Below, piece by piece: positions 12,346 through 25,623 of a stretch of DNA of 64,000 bases. The stretch comes from Pisaster brevispinus (lineage: Eukaryota > Echinodermata > Asteroidea > Forcipulatida > Asteriidae): assembly GCA_023634235.1 (NCBI GenBank), contig JAMKCF010000009.1:5890001-5954000 (forward strand). The letters run 5' to 3'. The notes beneath the pieces are model-generated. The model saw only the letters and a list, made by a program, of their open reading frames with translations, was not told the DNA's origin and made no database searches. The translations under genes were made by a program, and so were the position numbers. The stretch's first letter is position 1. Every line of letters begins with the position of its first letter.

Positions 12346-12534
12346 TCTCGCTTAAAAAGTTCTTGGCATTACACGAATTCATGACTGCTGAGCGAGTTGT
12401 GAAAACTGAAGGAGATCAATGTATATGTAAATCCCAAAGTTGAATGCGCTTATTTCAGCCTTGGTAGCAAATCATTGCAACTTTGTGCATTACGATGAAC
12501 CAGTCCATTGATTCCCTTCTTCAAGGTGGATTTG

Positions 12535-15500
12535 TTATACTTCTATGTGTATATCTGTCTCCTGGACATCGTATTTCAGTTTAGGTTTCTCTGTCCTGGT
12601 GTGCCAAACATAAATCTGCAAAACACAAAATGTATTACGGTTATTTGAAACTTGATGGAAATGCGGTCGAGCAAGAGAGTTATGTGGAAGCAGCAGGGGA
12701 ACATCTCTTTAGATTTAAAATATAGCTGTGAAATGAAAAAAAATAAATTGCTATTTTGATTGGTGCTCTGATCACCTGAAGGGGTACCGTAAGTGGTTGT
12801 CTTTAAAATTGAATTTATATAAAAATAATATTGGAAAGTGCTGGAACACTAACAGAGACATTAAGTAAATTTCAAACAATGATAATGAACTAGTAGTGCA
12901 CAGATTTTCTATAATTTCTGTAAACATTACACTTTCAATAGAAAGTAAAAATGTTTACGAAGGAAGAAATAAATAAATAAATAGGAAGATCCATTCTTAT
13001 CTAATGGGAGGCTTTGGAATGCAAGGTGGCAGCAGACTTACCAGGTAAATTTCCATTGTTAATGTAGTTCTTAGCATGCGCACATTTCTGAGCACAATAG
13101 ATTTACCTGGCAAGTCTGCTGCCACCTAGTGTCCCCAAAAGTCGCCCAGTGACCATGCGTATGAATCCTCAACCTTCGCTCATCGTTCGGTTTGATGTTT
13201 TCACTGCTGCGCATACCAATCAACCACACCACTCAATCTTTTTAAAGGCTCAGGAGGTGACTGTTCAGATAAATCCAGGTCCTCAGATTGGCTCAGTGGT
13301 TTCTGTCCCAGCCTTTCACCTTTGCGGACCCCAATTCGAATTCCTGATTAGAGCCTTGCATTTGGATTGGGTTTTCAGTCTTTACCTGACTGTGTAGAAT
13401 TTCTGTATTTGTGGTTTTCCTCCCACGTCTTTATTTTTACAAAGTTTGTGTGATGTTTCCAGAGGATGCTTTGTTGAATATATAATAAAATAGATATTTT
13501 ACGCCGAAGGATTTCTGTGACTACAAAGAACTGAGGCAACTTACTTTTGTGCACATATCAGCTTTTGGTTCCAAATCCTCCATTTTGACCAAATTCACCA
13601 GCAGAGAAGACTCCAGGTATCCCCGCTTGGCTTTCAGGTCAAACTTTGCAAATGGTTTCTCCTGCAACAACCTGAGATTGATAGCGAATCCCGCCATGTC
13701 CATAGGATAGGGTCGTGCAGGTTCCCAGCTTACATTCCAGCCGATTATTTTTCCTGTTTTCTTATCTACTCTTGGGCTTTCATACATCTGTCCACCTACA
13801 AGACCCACGGGCCACATTGATACTTTTCGAGTGTCTCTCATCTGAAATAAACAAATCCGAACAACACTCAAATAAGTTTTGATATTTTCAGCTTGTAAAT
13901 TGTTCTGTTCTTTTTTGTAGCGAGTTTGTTTTTGTTTCAAACCACTTAACAATTACTGATAAGTTAGTGAAACTGAACTGCATCCTGTACTTCATTGCAC
14001 ATCAAACATTTAAATGGTCAAAGCTGTCACAAATTGTGAAATTTTTGACTCATAAAAGAACAGCTCCATGACTGTCTCAATAAGACACTCCAGCTTAAAT
14101 TTAAGGGGGCAAACACAAGTCTTTCATATACATGTAATTTGCACAACTGAAAAAGCATTGACTTACAACAAAGATGGACTTGCACCAGCGTTATTCCTGA
14201 GCTGTCATTACACAAACATAATCAATTAATGTGGGTGCAATGGTTTGGGGCTAAAAATGTTCTACATACCTCATCAAATATTTGAAGACCATATGTATTA
14301 TCATCATCAGCAAAATAAACAACCCCTGGGTTTTTACTGGCGTCCACATTCTTTAACAACCACTCGATGGCAATATTCCTTTGTTCCACACCTCTGGGCT
14401 TCAGCCAGTTGGGGTCATTCTTACCCAATTTGTACTGTTCCGGCGTCTTGAAATTTAAATGGGTGTACTCCATGCCACTGTTTTTCACAAAATTGATAAC
14501 GAGACTGGATTTTCTGTCCGCATCTTCCACAAGGATCCAGTGGAAATTTCTCACGTGGAGGAACGATTGTGCTATCCTAGTCAACTCCGCTTTCTGTACA
14601 GGTCTTGTATGGGTGGGTGTAATGGCATAGATCGTAGGTAAGCTCTTATTTCTGGAGTTGATACTGTCTGTGATATCTCCCACAGCATCTGGATACTGTT
14701 GACGGAGACGGACGGCAAGACCTTGTAGGTTTTTCCTGTCCTCTTTGAGTTGCTGTTCAGTATTATGAAGTTGCGTCTGTTTTTCTTTGTAGTCCTGATT
14801 AATGGCATGCATGAGGTATGGATGCTTGTGGTTACCAGTGTGCCCCATTTGGGTACATAAAGAATCTGATATAAAATTAAGGAAAAAAAAGAAACATGAA
14901 TTGTCAATAATTGTCCAATGGCAGGACTAACAAGCTGTGCGATGATCCTTATTGCACCTCCTGACCTCAACCGAATTTGATTTCTGTATTTTTATGCAGT
15001 GGTCAGCTAGTTTCAACGTTTTGAGTTGTTAAATGGGTAAACAATTTTGCACAAATGTAGTGTACATAAACATAAATAAATATGAAAATACTGAACCTGG
15101 GATTTTGTTAGTGAAGTTTGGTGATTAAAAAGCTTGCTTGACAGAGAATTTGACTTTGTCAGCATTTTAATTTTTAAAAATTTATTTTTATGTTATACAC
15201 CATATATATATATGGGGGGGGGGGGCAAGCTTCATAAATAGTTCCAAATAGTAATAAAAGTCATATAACAGTCATATTAAAAAAAAAAAATTAAAAATGA
15301 AATCAAGCAATCAATCATGAGGTAAATTTTATAAAAATTTAAGTAAAACAGCATTTATTTGGAACATACACAGTGCAACCAACATATCCTTAGGGAATTA
15401 TGTATTTCTTAAAAAACTGCAAGTGAACTTTTACTGGAAAGTTTCGTTTCTTCTTTTTGTCCACCGTATATACTTTCCTAATGCTAGGCCTACCTTAGCT

Positions 15501-17537
15501 TTATCTAAGTTTAATTATGCATACAAAATTTTTAATGGCCCACGTTTCCAACCTAGCACTAGCAGAGTCTTTCTCACAGGCTATTTATGAAAACTCACAC
15601 GGACAATTATACTAGTTAGTACATTCTTCTTCTTCTTCCTTTTGAGTGCGGCCTTCAAATGATTGAAGATAAACGCACTGCCAGACACACCGGGGCGAAC
15701 CCCTTCTCTTAGTGATAAGTGTGAACTGGGGTCTTTTACGTGCATTTTTGTATACAACACATGGGACCTACAGCTTAACGTCCCATCTAAAGGACGAAGT
15801 AATAATGGCAAAGTGTCTTGCTTAAGGACACAAGTGTCACGCCCGAACCCACACTCTGGTGATCAGAAACACCAGAACTTGAGTTTGATGCTCTTAACTG
15901 CTCGGCCACGACACACCACAAAACACTCAGTAGCAGTCAAGTAGGAAGGAGTGGGAAAAAGCAGGCAGAATACAGTCAGAAGAAGCAAAGGATGAAGAAA
16001 AAAAAGTGGACTAAGGGGTTAAAGGAAAGGGCTAGTTTAAACCATGGAGGTAGAAATTTGAACACAGGAGGCTGTTTCCAACCAAAAACAAAGATGTCAT
16101 TTATATATTACTGACAAGGCAGCTTGGATAGAGTGCAGCCCAAATCCTTCCATTTCCTCTTCTCCTATGTCACTCCAAAACCAAATTGTTTGTACTTGGA
16201 TTTAAGATTGGAATGCCTGACCCTGTGATAAGCGCTTGATGTTTGGGACTACATGTACCGGCCCAAGTCCTTCTGAATCCTTCACTTTGGCAATCAGATG
16301 ATTTGAGATTGAGTGCTTTATCTTCAGAGCGCAATCTGCAGATCGTGGAAATCCCAAGAAGGCGCTCTACAAGTATCGATGCACAACAGAAATTTGCATG
16401 ATCCAATTTGGAATTTTTTTTTGCAGAAAGTTTCTTTTTTCTAAAGAAATGTATCCCACACAATCATACAACCATATTAACTAGCAACATCTCCCGTGAA
16501 CCTCAGGTGAGTTTAAAGTATTTATAGAGGGCTTTGGTGAATCTATAAGGTACATTGCTCACGATTGAACGTGAGCACTCGCTGCAGCGCCTGTAACCAG
16601 TGTGCCGCTATACGGCCGGTGATTTACATCCATAATGCATCAGCACCAAACTGGACATGTGAAGTGACCACATAACCTACAACAAACTGTGACGCCATGT
16701 TGATACTACTAGTACTAGCTTGGTGAAGTATGCAGACTTGACATGTTTTCTATGATGTGTAGTTAAAAATCATTGATTTGGAGTACAAAAAATGAGCCCG
16801 GGTACAATTTAATGCCTGATGTTGCATCTTATTTTACTATAAGACATAGGCCCCCTATTGAGAAACCAGAAGGCAAATTTTGAGCTTTTTTGTTAGGTCT
16901 TTTTGGCATTTTCAGGCATTTTTTGTGGCTGGGTATCGTGAAAATCATAGCAAATTGCCGAATGTAGCGGAACTTGTCAATGGTTTCCTGGGGTGTAAAT
17001 AGTAACTTAAAACTCGATCGAAGATGTCAAAACAAATTTACAAGGACTCGGAGTACAGAGTGCCCCAGTTACTGGGTCTACAACAACAATACTCCTAGTC
17101 CTAGTCCTAGATATATTCTTTCCTGCAAGTCCTACTGTCAGACTGTCTGAACTGAGTCCTAGAACCATACCCAGCCACAGGGTAGCAAACTAATGATACT
17201 TTGCCTACTTCTGTAACGTATAAAGTGTAATCGGAGTAGGTAGGTAGCCTGCACGCAATCACTGATCACTCACAGTCACACACAGTCACACTCACTCATA
17301 AAATCAAGTCAAATTGTTTCTGGTTTCGAGCGCTGCAGACTGCGAGTCCGACTCTATTGTTTTCTTATTATTCTTTTAAAGCAGATAAGTACTCAAGCAA
17401 GAACCATGTTAAGGTTTTCGGCAGAAATGTAAATCGATGTTATACTTACTGTAATTAAGAATCAACCAAAGTATCCCAGCAGTTGAGCAGAAAAAGTACG
17501 CGAAAACAAAAGTACGTGGTCGCCAAAGAGCCCTCAT
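12535..17537 (-). CDS. B3GAT3-like: Beta-1,3-glucuronosyltransferase (B3GAT3-like)
   Basis: A family-43 glycosyltransferase of the Golgi. B3GAT3 adds the glucuronic acid that completes the proteoglycan linkage tetrasaccharide; B3GAT1/2 make the HNK-1 epitope. Four exons join in phase: 17450-17537 (ATG), 14270-14865, 13545-13841 and 12535-12615 (TAA), giving about 353 residues, slightly longer than the usual 335. Exon 1 encodes a type II signal anchor (FVFAYFFCSTAGILWLIL). A charged, probably coiled stem follows. The catalytic region starts at PTIYAITPTHTRPVQKAELT. The donor/Mn-binding acidic motif is YFADDDNTY, and the presumed catalytic Glu lies in GYLESSLL. SVWPVGLVGG-like and VWHTRTEKPK motifs near the end favour the B3GAT3 branch over B3GAT1/2, but only a tree would settle it. 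The gene is divergent from STPG4. Confidence 0.93.
13025..13128. repeat. 'ggtggcagcagacttacc' inverted-repeat element
   Basis: 'ggtggcagcagacttaccag' on the left is mirrored by 'aagtctgctgccacc' on the right around a short loop. The flanks ('gggaggcttt' and 'aaaagtcgccca') extend the symmetry. Copies occur in intron 1 of each receptor gene (near 50631, 57664 and 63811). This copy is in the last intron of the B3GAT gene. Confidence 0.8.
13278..13436 (+). repeat. tRNA-derived SINE, family 2 (plus orientation)
   Basis: Matches the copy at 3787-3955: A-box-like 'gattggctcagtggt', B-box-like 'ccaattcgaattcc', then the shared 'gagccttgc' tail and pyrimidine-rich end. It is opposite in orientation to the B3GAT gene whose intron it occupies. 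Confidence 0.6.
15681..15912 (-). repeat. tRNA-Leu-derived SINE (minus orientation)
   Basis: The minus strand opens with 'gtcgtggccgagcagttaag', a recognisable type II tRNA A-box. It continues through 'aactcaagttctggtg' and 'gtgtgggttcgg', then a body shared with copies at 6225, 22231 and 36472. It lies in intron 1 of the B3GAT gene, in the same orientation as that gene. Confidence 0.75.
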
Positions 17538-19318
17538 TTTGTTTGAAGATTTTGTATCATTTCATGTTTTTATGTTGACAAGATATAAAGTTGTACAATA
17601 GACTGGTTCCCAAAGCGAAACAGTCTTCGAAGAGAACTATGTGTCGTCCAGGTATTCGCCAACTCGTGGCGCTTTATGGAACGCTTAATTTGCAAAAAAT
17701 TCCCACATCTACCGGTACTATCGATCTATGCAATACCGATAGTCTTGGAAATATTTGGCAAAACAAGCTATGTAAAAAAAGAGGGCGGGGGGGGGGGGAA
17801 GAAAAGAAAGAACGCCAACGTTATAAAATTGAATAGACATAAAAAATATAGGCCTACCCCTGCCCTCTTCACAGGTGGTCTTGCGGGCTCGGGCAAATTC
17901 CTTATAAAGCAATTTTTCAACATCTGGTCTTTTCCGGTTGGGGTCAGGGTGGGGATAGGTGAAGCATGGAGGAAGTTCCTTCCTCCATAGGTGAAGCTAG
18001 GTAATCGCATCAGGTTTGACCTCGAATTTAGAGAGATGCGACTAAAAGACTGTGTATCATCCCACCCTTGCCCTTTGATCTCACAAAAGACACGTATTTG
18101 TTGACTTGAACATGGGCTAAGTCGGCCCCTATTATCGTGTACAAAAGCAGCATGCACCAACTGGGTGGAATGGCAGCTCACCCCTTCATAATCTACCGCA
18201 CTGCTAACCAGTCTCAACTTTCTCTCAGTGTAGTTCGTCTATTCATATCTTTTGACCTCAGCCATGTTACCTTGCAGTCCTGACGGGTTGGGCAACCCGC
18301 CCCTCTTAATTCCCAGAAAACTTTTAAAGAATATTTGGGCGCTCCCATGTTTATATAAATATAGTATAAATACAAAGATACAACAAAGTGTAAGAAAAAC
18401 AAACCCCCAAAGCAAAACAAAATAGATCTCAGGATTACATAACTTGCAAAAACCCTCTATGGTGAAAAAGTCCCGCAAGAATTCTCAAGTCTCGCAGCCG
18501 TCTTACCAGATCATCATGACTGCGCTTAATGTTAAGAAGATACTGGAAGGAGAAGCAACTTGTAAAATGGATTTCTTGGTTTGTAATTCATTATACTTTC
18601 TCTGTTTGAGGTCTCAGACCTCAATGAATGTCCACAACAGTATAGACAACGAGATCTCACCGGAAACTTAGGCCTATTTTATGGATAGGCCTAAAGGTCG
18701 ACTTTAAAGACAATTATTTCGTCTAAAGACGACTTACTGAGCCCTTGCAGGAAGGAAGTTTGGACTTGCCATGAATAACTTAGAATTTGATGAGTTGCTC
18801 TGTCAGTTATATCATAAAGCAATTTCCCCCATGACGTGAGTACAAGTTGGTCTTGCACAGAGCATGGAGGTAGAAATTAGAAAGGAAATTCATTCACTCT
18901 TGCAAGCCAGAGATCATTTGGTGACCCAATTCTGGGCCCATCAATCATGAACATACAAGAAACAAAACAAACCCTGATCCTACTTGAATGAATAATTTTT
19001 CCACTTCTCAACCCACCGCAATGATAAATCCTTCAGTGAAGTTATCTCTTCAACGAGCCGCAGGGGATACTATTGCTGGCCCATTGTACACTGATCAATA
19101 TAATCTATTTGCATAAGAAGCACTTTTATTGGCTCAACCCCGTGACACAGTCCCATAGCCCGTCGTAACCATAGTGAAACTCACGCGGTGTTGAATGAAC
19201 TATCGTACAACATTACACTTGCTATGGGGTCTGCCCTATGCCCCTAAATACAGATCAAGCTGGTTGAAGTGGATAGCTGTGGAGGGCAAAACAAACCCGT
19301 ACTTTTTTTTCATACAAA
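17538..19318. other. Divergent intergenic region between B3GAT and STPG4
   Basis: About 1.8 kb between two divergently transcribed start codons, so it should hold both promoters. I see no convincing TATA box. A poly-G run lies near 17788, and part of the interval is AT-rich. No further gene is supported; the short ORFs here lack family features. Confidence 0.5.
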
Positions 19319-22300
19319 ATGGTTCCCGATTCAACGACGGGAAAGACAGCAGCCAAACCTACTACGGTTAGGCCAGTCAAGATTCGTATAAAAACGACGA
19401 AAGACAAGACAGGTGTGATGGAAAGAGAGACACCATTTAAGGTAGGCTTAAACCCACAAGTTACATGTCTACACTGATCCGTCTTTACAAGTACGGCATG
19501 GGTACAATGATTGTATACAGTTGTCGGGTTTCATACGTCACTCGACTCCAATCCTTTATAAAATGGAACTCAGTAATAATTGTTGTTTGTTGGGTTGTTG
19601 AGGTGTTTGTTAGTTTGTTTGGTGAAAACAATGTGGGTTAAAAGCGATACCGACATCGTGTATATTTTAACGGGGTCGTTAATAACCAGTTTTAAAAACA
19701 ATAGCGACACCGGTTAGTGTTCAAGTCTCTTATGTCTTAGCCTAGTCAGGACCTTGGTGCGGTGTATAACTTTTTGTTTTTCCGCAGGGACGAAAGAGTT
19801 TGAAGGATAAGTACGAGAAGCCGGTATCGGGTCGAGACCAATGGTGGAGGGCACACATCAGGGTAAGATATTAACGTCTTTTCCAGAAGTTCCAGAGAAC
19901 TTCAAACAAAAATGTTAAGTAACGAGTTGGACCCTCACCTGGGAAAAAAGAAAAACCAGTAATACAGTAACTTCAGGTGTTTCAAGCAACACACAGGCAT
20001 GAAAACCAGGTTTTCTAAAACGCACTTTCTCTTTATCAAAGCAGGAATCATTTTTCGGCACAACGCACATTCATTTTTGGTTTTTTCCGTTTTTTTAAAT
20101 ATAAATTCTACAAATTCGGCCACAGGCCTCTCCCCTATGATATGATACAATAGTATTGTCCCTTTGGCATTTGTATCATTTTTTTTTAAATGAAGGTGTT
20201 TCAAAGGGTCTGGAGGGGACTTTCTTTCTTTTTTGAGAGGGGATTCACTACAATAAACATTGGCCCGCTATTGCACACTCTTATTCAAACATAATGCTGC
20301 CCAAGACGTCTGCGTAAAGATGGTCATAAGATTCTCATGCTGAACCGCAGGGTTTGAAGTATCCTAACGAAATACAATTTTCCTCATTTAAAAAAAATCA
20401 TGACAGGAAACGCCAATTCCAGGTTCCTATGAAACTCGCAACTTTCTAGCAGACCTCGACGAGCGGCCAGCGACGTACACCTTCAAGGGGGAAGGGCGTA
20501 AGAAAGACGCCGACACCCAACGCAAAGGCGGCGTGTTGTTACCTGGTGCATATGAGGCACACGACATGTTATACGACTTGGATCAGACAAGATATACATA
20601 TTCCATGAAGAACACTTCACGGGACGAGAACGAGCTGCCTGGTGTTAAAGACAAGGTTGGTATAGAAATAAGTAATTACTGGCCAGAAGTGACAGTTTTG
20701 AGTTCAAATTCAGCGCCAACAGAGCGTGCGCTGAAGCATGGCAATAGACCTATGGCGCGGTCATCTTGATTTCTCCAATTCAAATTGAAACTTGGTCTTT
20801 CTAATGTTATCAACATTATTGGATGCTTCAAGTTTTTAGTTTTGAAAAGAGCTCCGTTGAAAATGTTTGGTCATTTTGTGCGAATTCGCCCTTTTGAAAC
20901 CAACCCTAACCAAGCCAACAGCTCGGTTACGGCTTGGGCGAAAAAGCTGCGTCACCGTGCAGTTGATCGAACCGATCACGTTTAAACGCTTAACCATTGA
21001 CCGAAGCTCTAGTCGGGGTCTCCAAAATGCCCTCCTTGTGTAACCGTCCCGCCATTTTGACTCTCCTCCTGCATGTAGCAGTTTTCACCCACGTGCAATG
21101 TACATTTTGTACAAGTGTTATAATATCATTTCATTTTGTGTGTTCTTTTACACAGGGGTGCAACGTTTGCCCCACGCAATATCCAATGGAAAACTATCTG
21201 TCAGTAGCATGTGAGAAGCAATCATCGAAGTAAGTATTGCATTTAATTTCGCATATTATTATTGTTATCCATATATCCATATTCATTCCAATAAGACCTC
21301 ACACTGTGGTCTATCGAGGAATCCACTAGTTGTGCTGATTTCAAAATGTAAACGAAAATAATCCGGGTAAATATGAAAAATTGCTTTAACTTCCTTGTTA
21401 TTTTTTGTTTGTTTGTAGACACCCAATGTTTAAATCTACATCACAGAGATTCCCCACAATATATTTCCAAGGGGTAAGTATAGAGAAGTTTACTTTGGAA
21501 AGCACTAATGATCCGAATAATATCCGAATTCGAGGAAATGTCAACTCCTTTTTTTTTTAAAGCTATGGTTGCTTAATAACAAGTGCTTCCTCTGGTTGTA
21601 AATTTTGAACCAACAACAAAATGTCATCCCTTAACCATTTTCACAATATGTTTTAACAGACAAAGAACCCACCGCCAGACCGTTACCAAGCCTACATCCC
21701 AGAAACTATGCATGTTATATCATCCAGCTTTAAGTCGCGGACACCAAGGTTTTCAACATCACATACGGTAAGCCTTCACCTCGGCCATACACGGAAGAAC
21801 TCGGGTTTGTAATTACCGGGAGAAATCTGTTAGTTTTAAAACTGAAAGCTCACTGATTGTAAGTTGTATACCTCCAAAGTGCAAGCTCCGAATTTAATAA
21901 AAAAATTCACTGTTTTTTTTTGTCATGGTGCGTTTGTCAAAAACCACATAGAAACTGCTCTGCAATAGACTGTTAGTCTCGCGCGTATCGGAACGAGAAA
22001 TCACGTCAAACGAAGAATATATTTTACTTTCAAATTTTTTATAACTTAGTATTACAGTAAAACTCCATATGGTTGGGACCACAATGGCCCCGGAAGTTCG
22101 AGACCTGCACAGTCTATTCCCCAAAATAGTTCATCTCGTCATCGTCTTACTGTACAGAAACCTCGTTTAGAGTAGGCATGACGTACTTGCAAATAAACTT
22201 CACACAGGAAAAAAATTACTGCAGCCAACCATGCCAGAAACACCAGGGCGAACCCATTCTCTAAACGATGATGAGCGTATACTGCGTTCATCTACGTGCA

Positions 22301-23188
22301 TTGCGCAACATACGGGACCTTTACGTCCAATCGGAAGGACGAAGTTAAGTGTCTTTGCTTAATGACACAAGTGTCAAGACCGAGACTCGAACCCACACTC
22401 TTCTGCTGATCACAAACACACGCAGAGTCACGACACGTCCAAACCAACACAGGGTGCGTTTTCACGGCCGGCTGCAACCGATAACTATTTTGGTCATTGG
22501 CCAGTGATGAATCCAAAGGCAAATTCAATCGAAAAAGTTATTGGTTTACGACCGCAAAAGCGCACCTCTGATTTCAGACTGAAGACATTAACTGATGACC
22601 AGTTTACCGATTCGGAGATGGGTTTTTATTCAGAATTGACTTCTTACTTGTTTCAATATTCAACCGATGATTTCATGTTTACACTCTGCAATTGCTTCGC
22701 AAATCCTATATTATTATAAATCACAATGAAATCCACAACTCATTATAATTTAACTCTGTTTAACTAATCTCACTTCAAAACAAACCATTTCTATTCTAAA
22801 CATATTGATATAATTTATTGTAAATATTAACGTGTTTTTATTCTGCAAAAAAAAGAGAGAAAAGTTTAGTCCTGACGTTTCGACCCATAGCAGAGTGTTT
22901 CTCGAGGGCTCAAAACAGCAGGCCATCAACTTCTTTTTGTGGGGCATTTATACCATAGGTCCTTTTGGTTGGTAAGAGTTTGCAACAGCTAATACAATTG
23001 TTCGTGTTTTTATTCTCTTACAGAAAGAGTTTGCAACAGCTAATACTATTTTGCGCGTTTTTATTCTATTACAGAAAGTACCTGGGCCTGGATCCTACGA
23101 TAAAACCTTCCAGTCTCCAATGCCGGCCACTATATCCAAGATGGGAAGGAACCACGGTTTATTCTTTACCAGTGCATTTAATTTATGA
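19319..23188 (+). CDS. STPG4: STPG4 orthologue (sperm-tail PG-rich repeat protein 4)
   Basis: Seven exons join in phase: 19319-19441 (ATG), 19788-19862, 20407-20655, 21156-21229, 21419-21473, 21660-21767 and 23075-23188 (TGA), giving about 265 residues. Family landmarks are visible: WWR early, then TPIPGSYETRNFL with TYTFKGEGRKK, SQRFPTIYF, SRTPRFS, VPGPGSYD (the PG-rich repeat), and a C-terminal TISKMGRNHGLFF. Mammalian STPG4 is a gonad-expressed protein with these same landmarks. Related PG-rich repeat proteins are associated with sperm-tail or ciliary microtubules; a ciliary role here is an inference. The last exon has a duplicated acceptor region upstream (see 23024-23074). The start is the first ATG in an ORF with a good donor (AAG followed by gtaggc). 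Confidence 0.88.
22231..22437 (-). repeat. tRNA-Leu-derived SINE, diverged copy
   Basis: It shares 'agaaacaccagggcgaaccc' and 'aatgacacaagtgtcaagac' with the other family copies and keeps a B-box-like 'gtgggttcgagtc' on the minus strand. The A-box end is degraded. It lies in the long last intron of STPG4. Confidence 0.6.
22976..23074 (+). repeat. Tandem duplication containing a splice acceptor
   Basis: Two adjacent copies of a roughly 51-base segment begin 'agagtttgcaacagctaata' and end in 'tttttattct' followed by 'cttacag' or 'attacag'. The second copy supplies the acceptor of the last STPG4 exon (23075). The first copy holds an equally good acceptor at 23022-23023. The extra 51 bases (23024-23074) have no stop codon in the STPG4 frame and would add 17 residues. 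Confidence 0.8.
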
Positions 23189-25623
23189 ATAGTCTAATAC
23201 ATGTATATAGGTAAAACAAGTCCCGTATATCTAAACCCAAATGTCCTTAAACTTGTGTTTAGTTTTTATTCAATTCTCCCATCTCTAAAACCCAAATCAG
23301 ATTAATTTTTTTCACAAACCCTTTTCGAAAACTATTATTCCTATATTATGGATAAACACATACACACTTTAACACCTTTCAGTATTATCATTTTAAATGT
23401 TCAATGTTAACACTTAACATTGCTTATAATGTGTTTTTTAGTGCTTTTATAGGCCTTATCAATTTTTAATAATTACTTGTTTAAGGTCTTTTAACAATAA
23501 CGAACAATATCAACACATTTCCGTCTATAGGCAATGTCTATTGAAGAAGTAAAACCAACACCAGATAGTATTTTGTGAATGTTTTCTCTAATACGGAAAT
23601 ACATACACCTGTATACTATAGATGGGTCATTCCATAAATGTGAGGGGGGGGGTCGGTCGTCACAATCCACTTGCCTCTTAATTTATGGAATGGCCCACTA
23701 TACCACTGATGGCAATTATAACATTAGACTTCAACCTGATCTTTAACATTGAAATATTGACTTTAATATTCATAAACATTGTATTTTGAACAAACCAAAA
23801 ATGTCAACAGGGTTGTTGATTCTTTTGTACGAGATTTTAAGTACATTCCTACCTAATGATTATAATACATGTTATTTGAAGTTTTATAATGTTTGTAGCT
23901 TTTTAGGAAAGCTTTATCCGATCATTTACAAAACAATGTGTCCCAATGTCGTTCGAGGAAAATAGAAAGTGGTCAATCATTACACACTGAACATTTTGGA
24001 ACAGAGCAGCGACAGAGCTGTAGAAAAACCATTCTGGAACATCTGCAAATAAGATTGATTTTTTTTTTAATTTTTTTTTTTTATAAACAACGTCTGCTTC
24101 AATTTTTATGGCACAGAATAAGTTTAAGTTGAAAGGCAGTTATTGCATTACAAAGCAGATCATATTATTTTGTGTAGATTAAAAATGATGTGAAATGTGC
24201 AACGAACGGTATTTTATGCAGCTTGAAATATTGCAATTTTGTTGTATATTTTGCCGGCTTAACATCGTGTTTACATAAGCAATTTTGTGAAATGAGGCTT
24301 TATAAGTGTGTGATTTTAAAATGTGTATTCTTTTATGGAAAACAAAAATACTTCTTGTAAATAAATTATTGGATGTTATGAGGTGTTGTAATAAATTAAT
24401 AAATCAAAGATAAGGCTGACGAAATTCTGGTTTTAGATCTGTAATTTGTTTAAGCACAAGAAGGTGTGATGAATAGTTGTAACATTTTAATAAGTAAAGA
24501 GTATTGTTAAGTGAACGAAATATTATTTAAAAACCATGCAAATCCAACTAAAGGTGTTACTTATTTGATGGACCAAGAACTACACAGTTAAAGTGTTTGA
24601 ATGTTTTGTGTGTGTCGGTTTACGATGTTCGCTTGAACCAGTTTCATCATAAATGGTGTTTATGTTCATGGGCAAGTTCATAACAAGTACACGTAAGTGT
24701 TTCATTGACCCTGAAAGCTATACAAGGGTGAGAGTCATTGCTGACGAAAAAGTATAAACTGTGCTCCGGATCTTAGGAGGTATGCTGAAATGATGGCATT
24801 TCCATCTTTTGGTAACCCCTGGAGTTATATATTTTAATGAGCTTTTGGGAACAATATCAACGGTGCTAGGGAAGTAGATCAGAGAACATGACTTATTTTT
24901 ATCTGGAGAAAATAGCCACATTTTTTTTTTTCACCAAGCAGACATAAAAAAGGTCTCAATTCAGATAAAAATCCGAAAAGTCTAGTCGCTGCTTTACCGA
25001 TGGGGGCTAATGCTCCTGGTAGGTTCAACCATGTTGGACAGGTTCCAGGTAAGGGGCCCAAACAAAATTCAGCACCTGGTCCTCCAGGTTGGGGGTTGGG
25101 CTTGGTGCTAACAACTCCAGCCCACAAAAACACACCCGGTTTCCGAAACCGCAGCGACATTATGTCCCATTGGGGACAAAGACGATTAAGTAATGAACAA
25201 GTTACCAGCAATTTACTCTCAGTACATGTACACGCATTCAACTTCAAATTATTTAGAATTACATTGAATTTCAGCGATCTCTGGGACTTTTTACATGCAT
25301 AAATAGAGTTTTTGCTACAGTCTCAGAGACTCTCTACAACCAAATAATTGGTATGTTTATTCATATGAAGTTTCTTTTACAGTGCATCTCTGCCTCCTTC
25401 CATATCTTGTCTCAACTTCTCTCTCTCTGGTCATCAGCAGAACCCTGGTAACAACCATTCTCGTAGACGTTGCTATACTCACTCAAGGTTTTCCCAACAA
25501 GCCATCATTGGTGATGATATCCTCATGGGGGAAAGATGCTCCGTTCAGGGTAAAAAGGTGCATGTTTATCCGAATTGGGATATACATGATGGATGAAAAC
25601 GAGCTCACTCTTTTAAGCCACTG
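23189..25623. other. Intergenic, 3' flank of STPG4
   Basis: AT-rich sequence with candidate AATAAA signals for STPG4 at about 24360 and later. A GC-richer block (24960-25250) contains proline/glycine-rich overlapping ORFs on both strands but nothing I recognise. A short hairpin surrounds a G-run at 23627-23700 ('ggtcattccataaatgtgag' and its approximate complement). No gene is supported. Confidence 0.5.

Larger units (their letters stand above)
5878..12534. other. Intergenic spacer between ATXN3 and B3GAT, no gene seen
   Basis: This is the 3' flank of two convergent genes. I see no ORF with protein-family features. It carries a SINE (6225-6440), several inverted-repeat elements (6541-6720, 6736-7100, 7565-7765, 11036-11230), and a TACTCG-rich element (11741-12345). 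The remainder is AT-rich unique-looking sequence. Confidence 0.6.

Noticed and set aside
15681..15912. Possible functional tRNA-Leu gene
   Set aside because: The head is followed by a shared SINE body, the acceptor stem does not close and there is no prompt T-run terminator.
25000..25302. Overlapping Pro/Gly-rich ORFs on both strands
   Set aside because: No recognisable family features, no splice context, and both strands are open together because of composition; a repeat-derived block is more likely.
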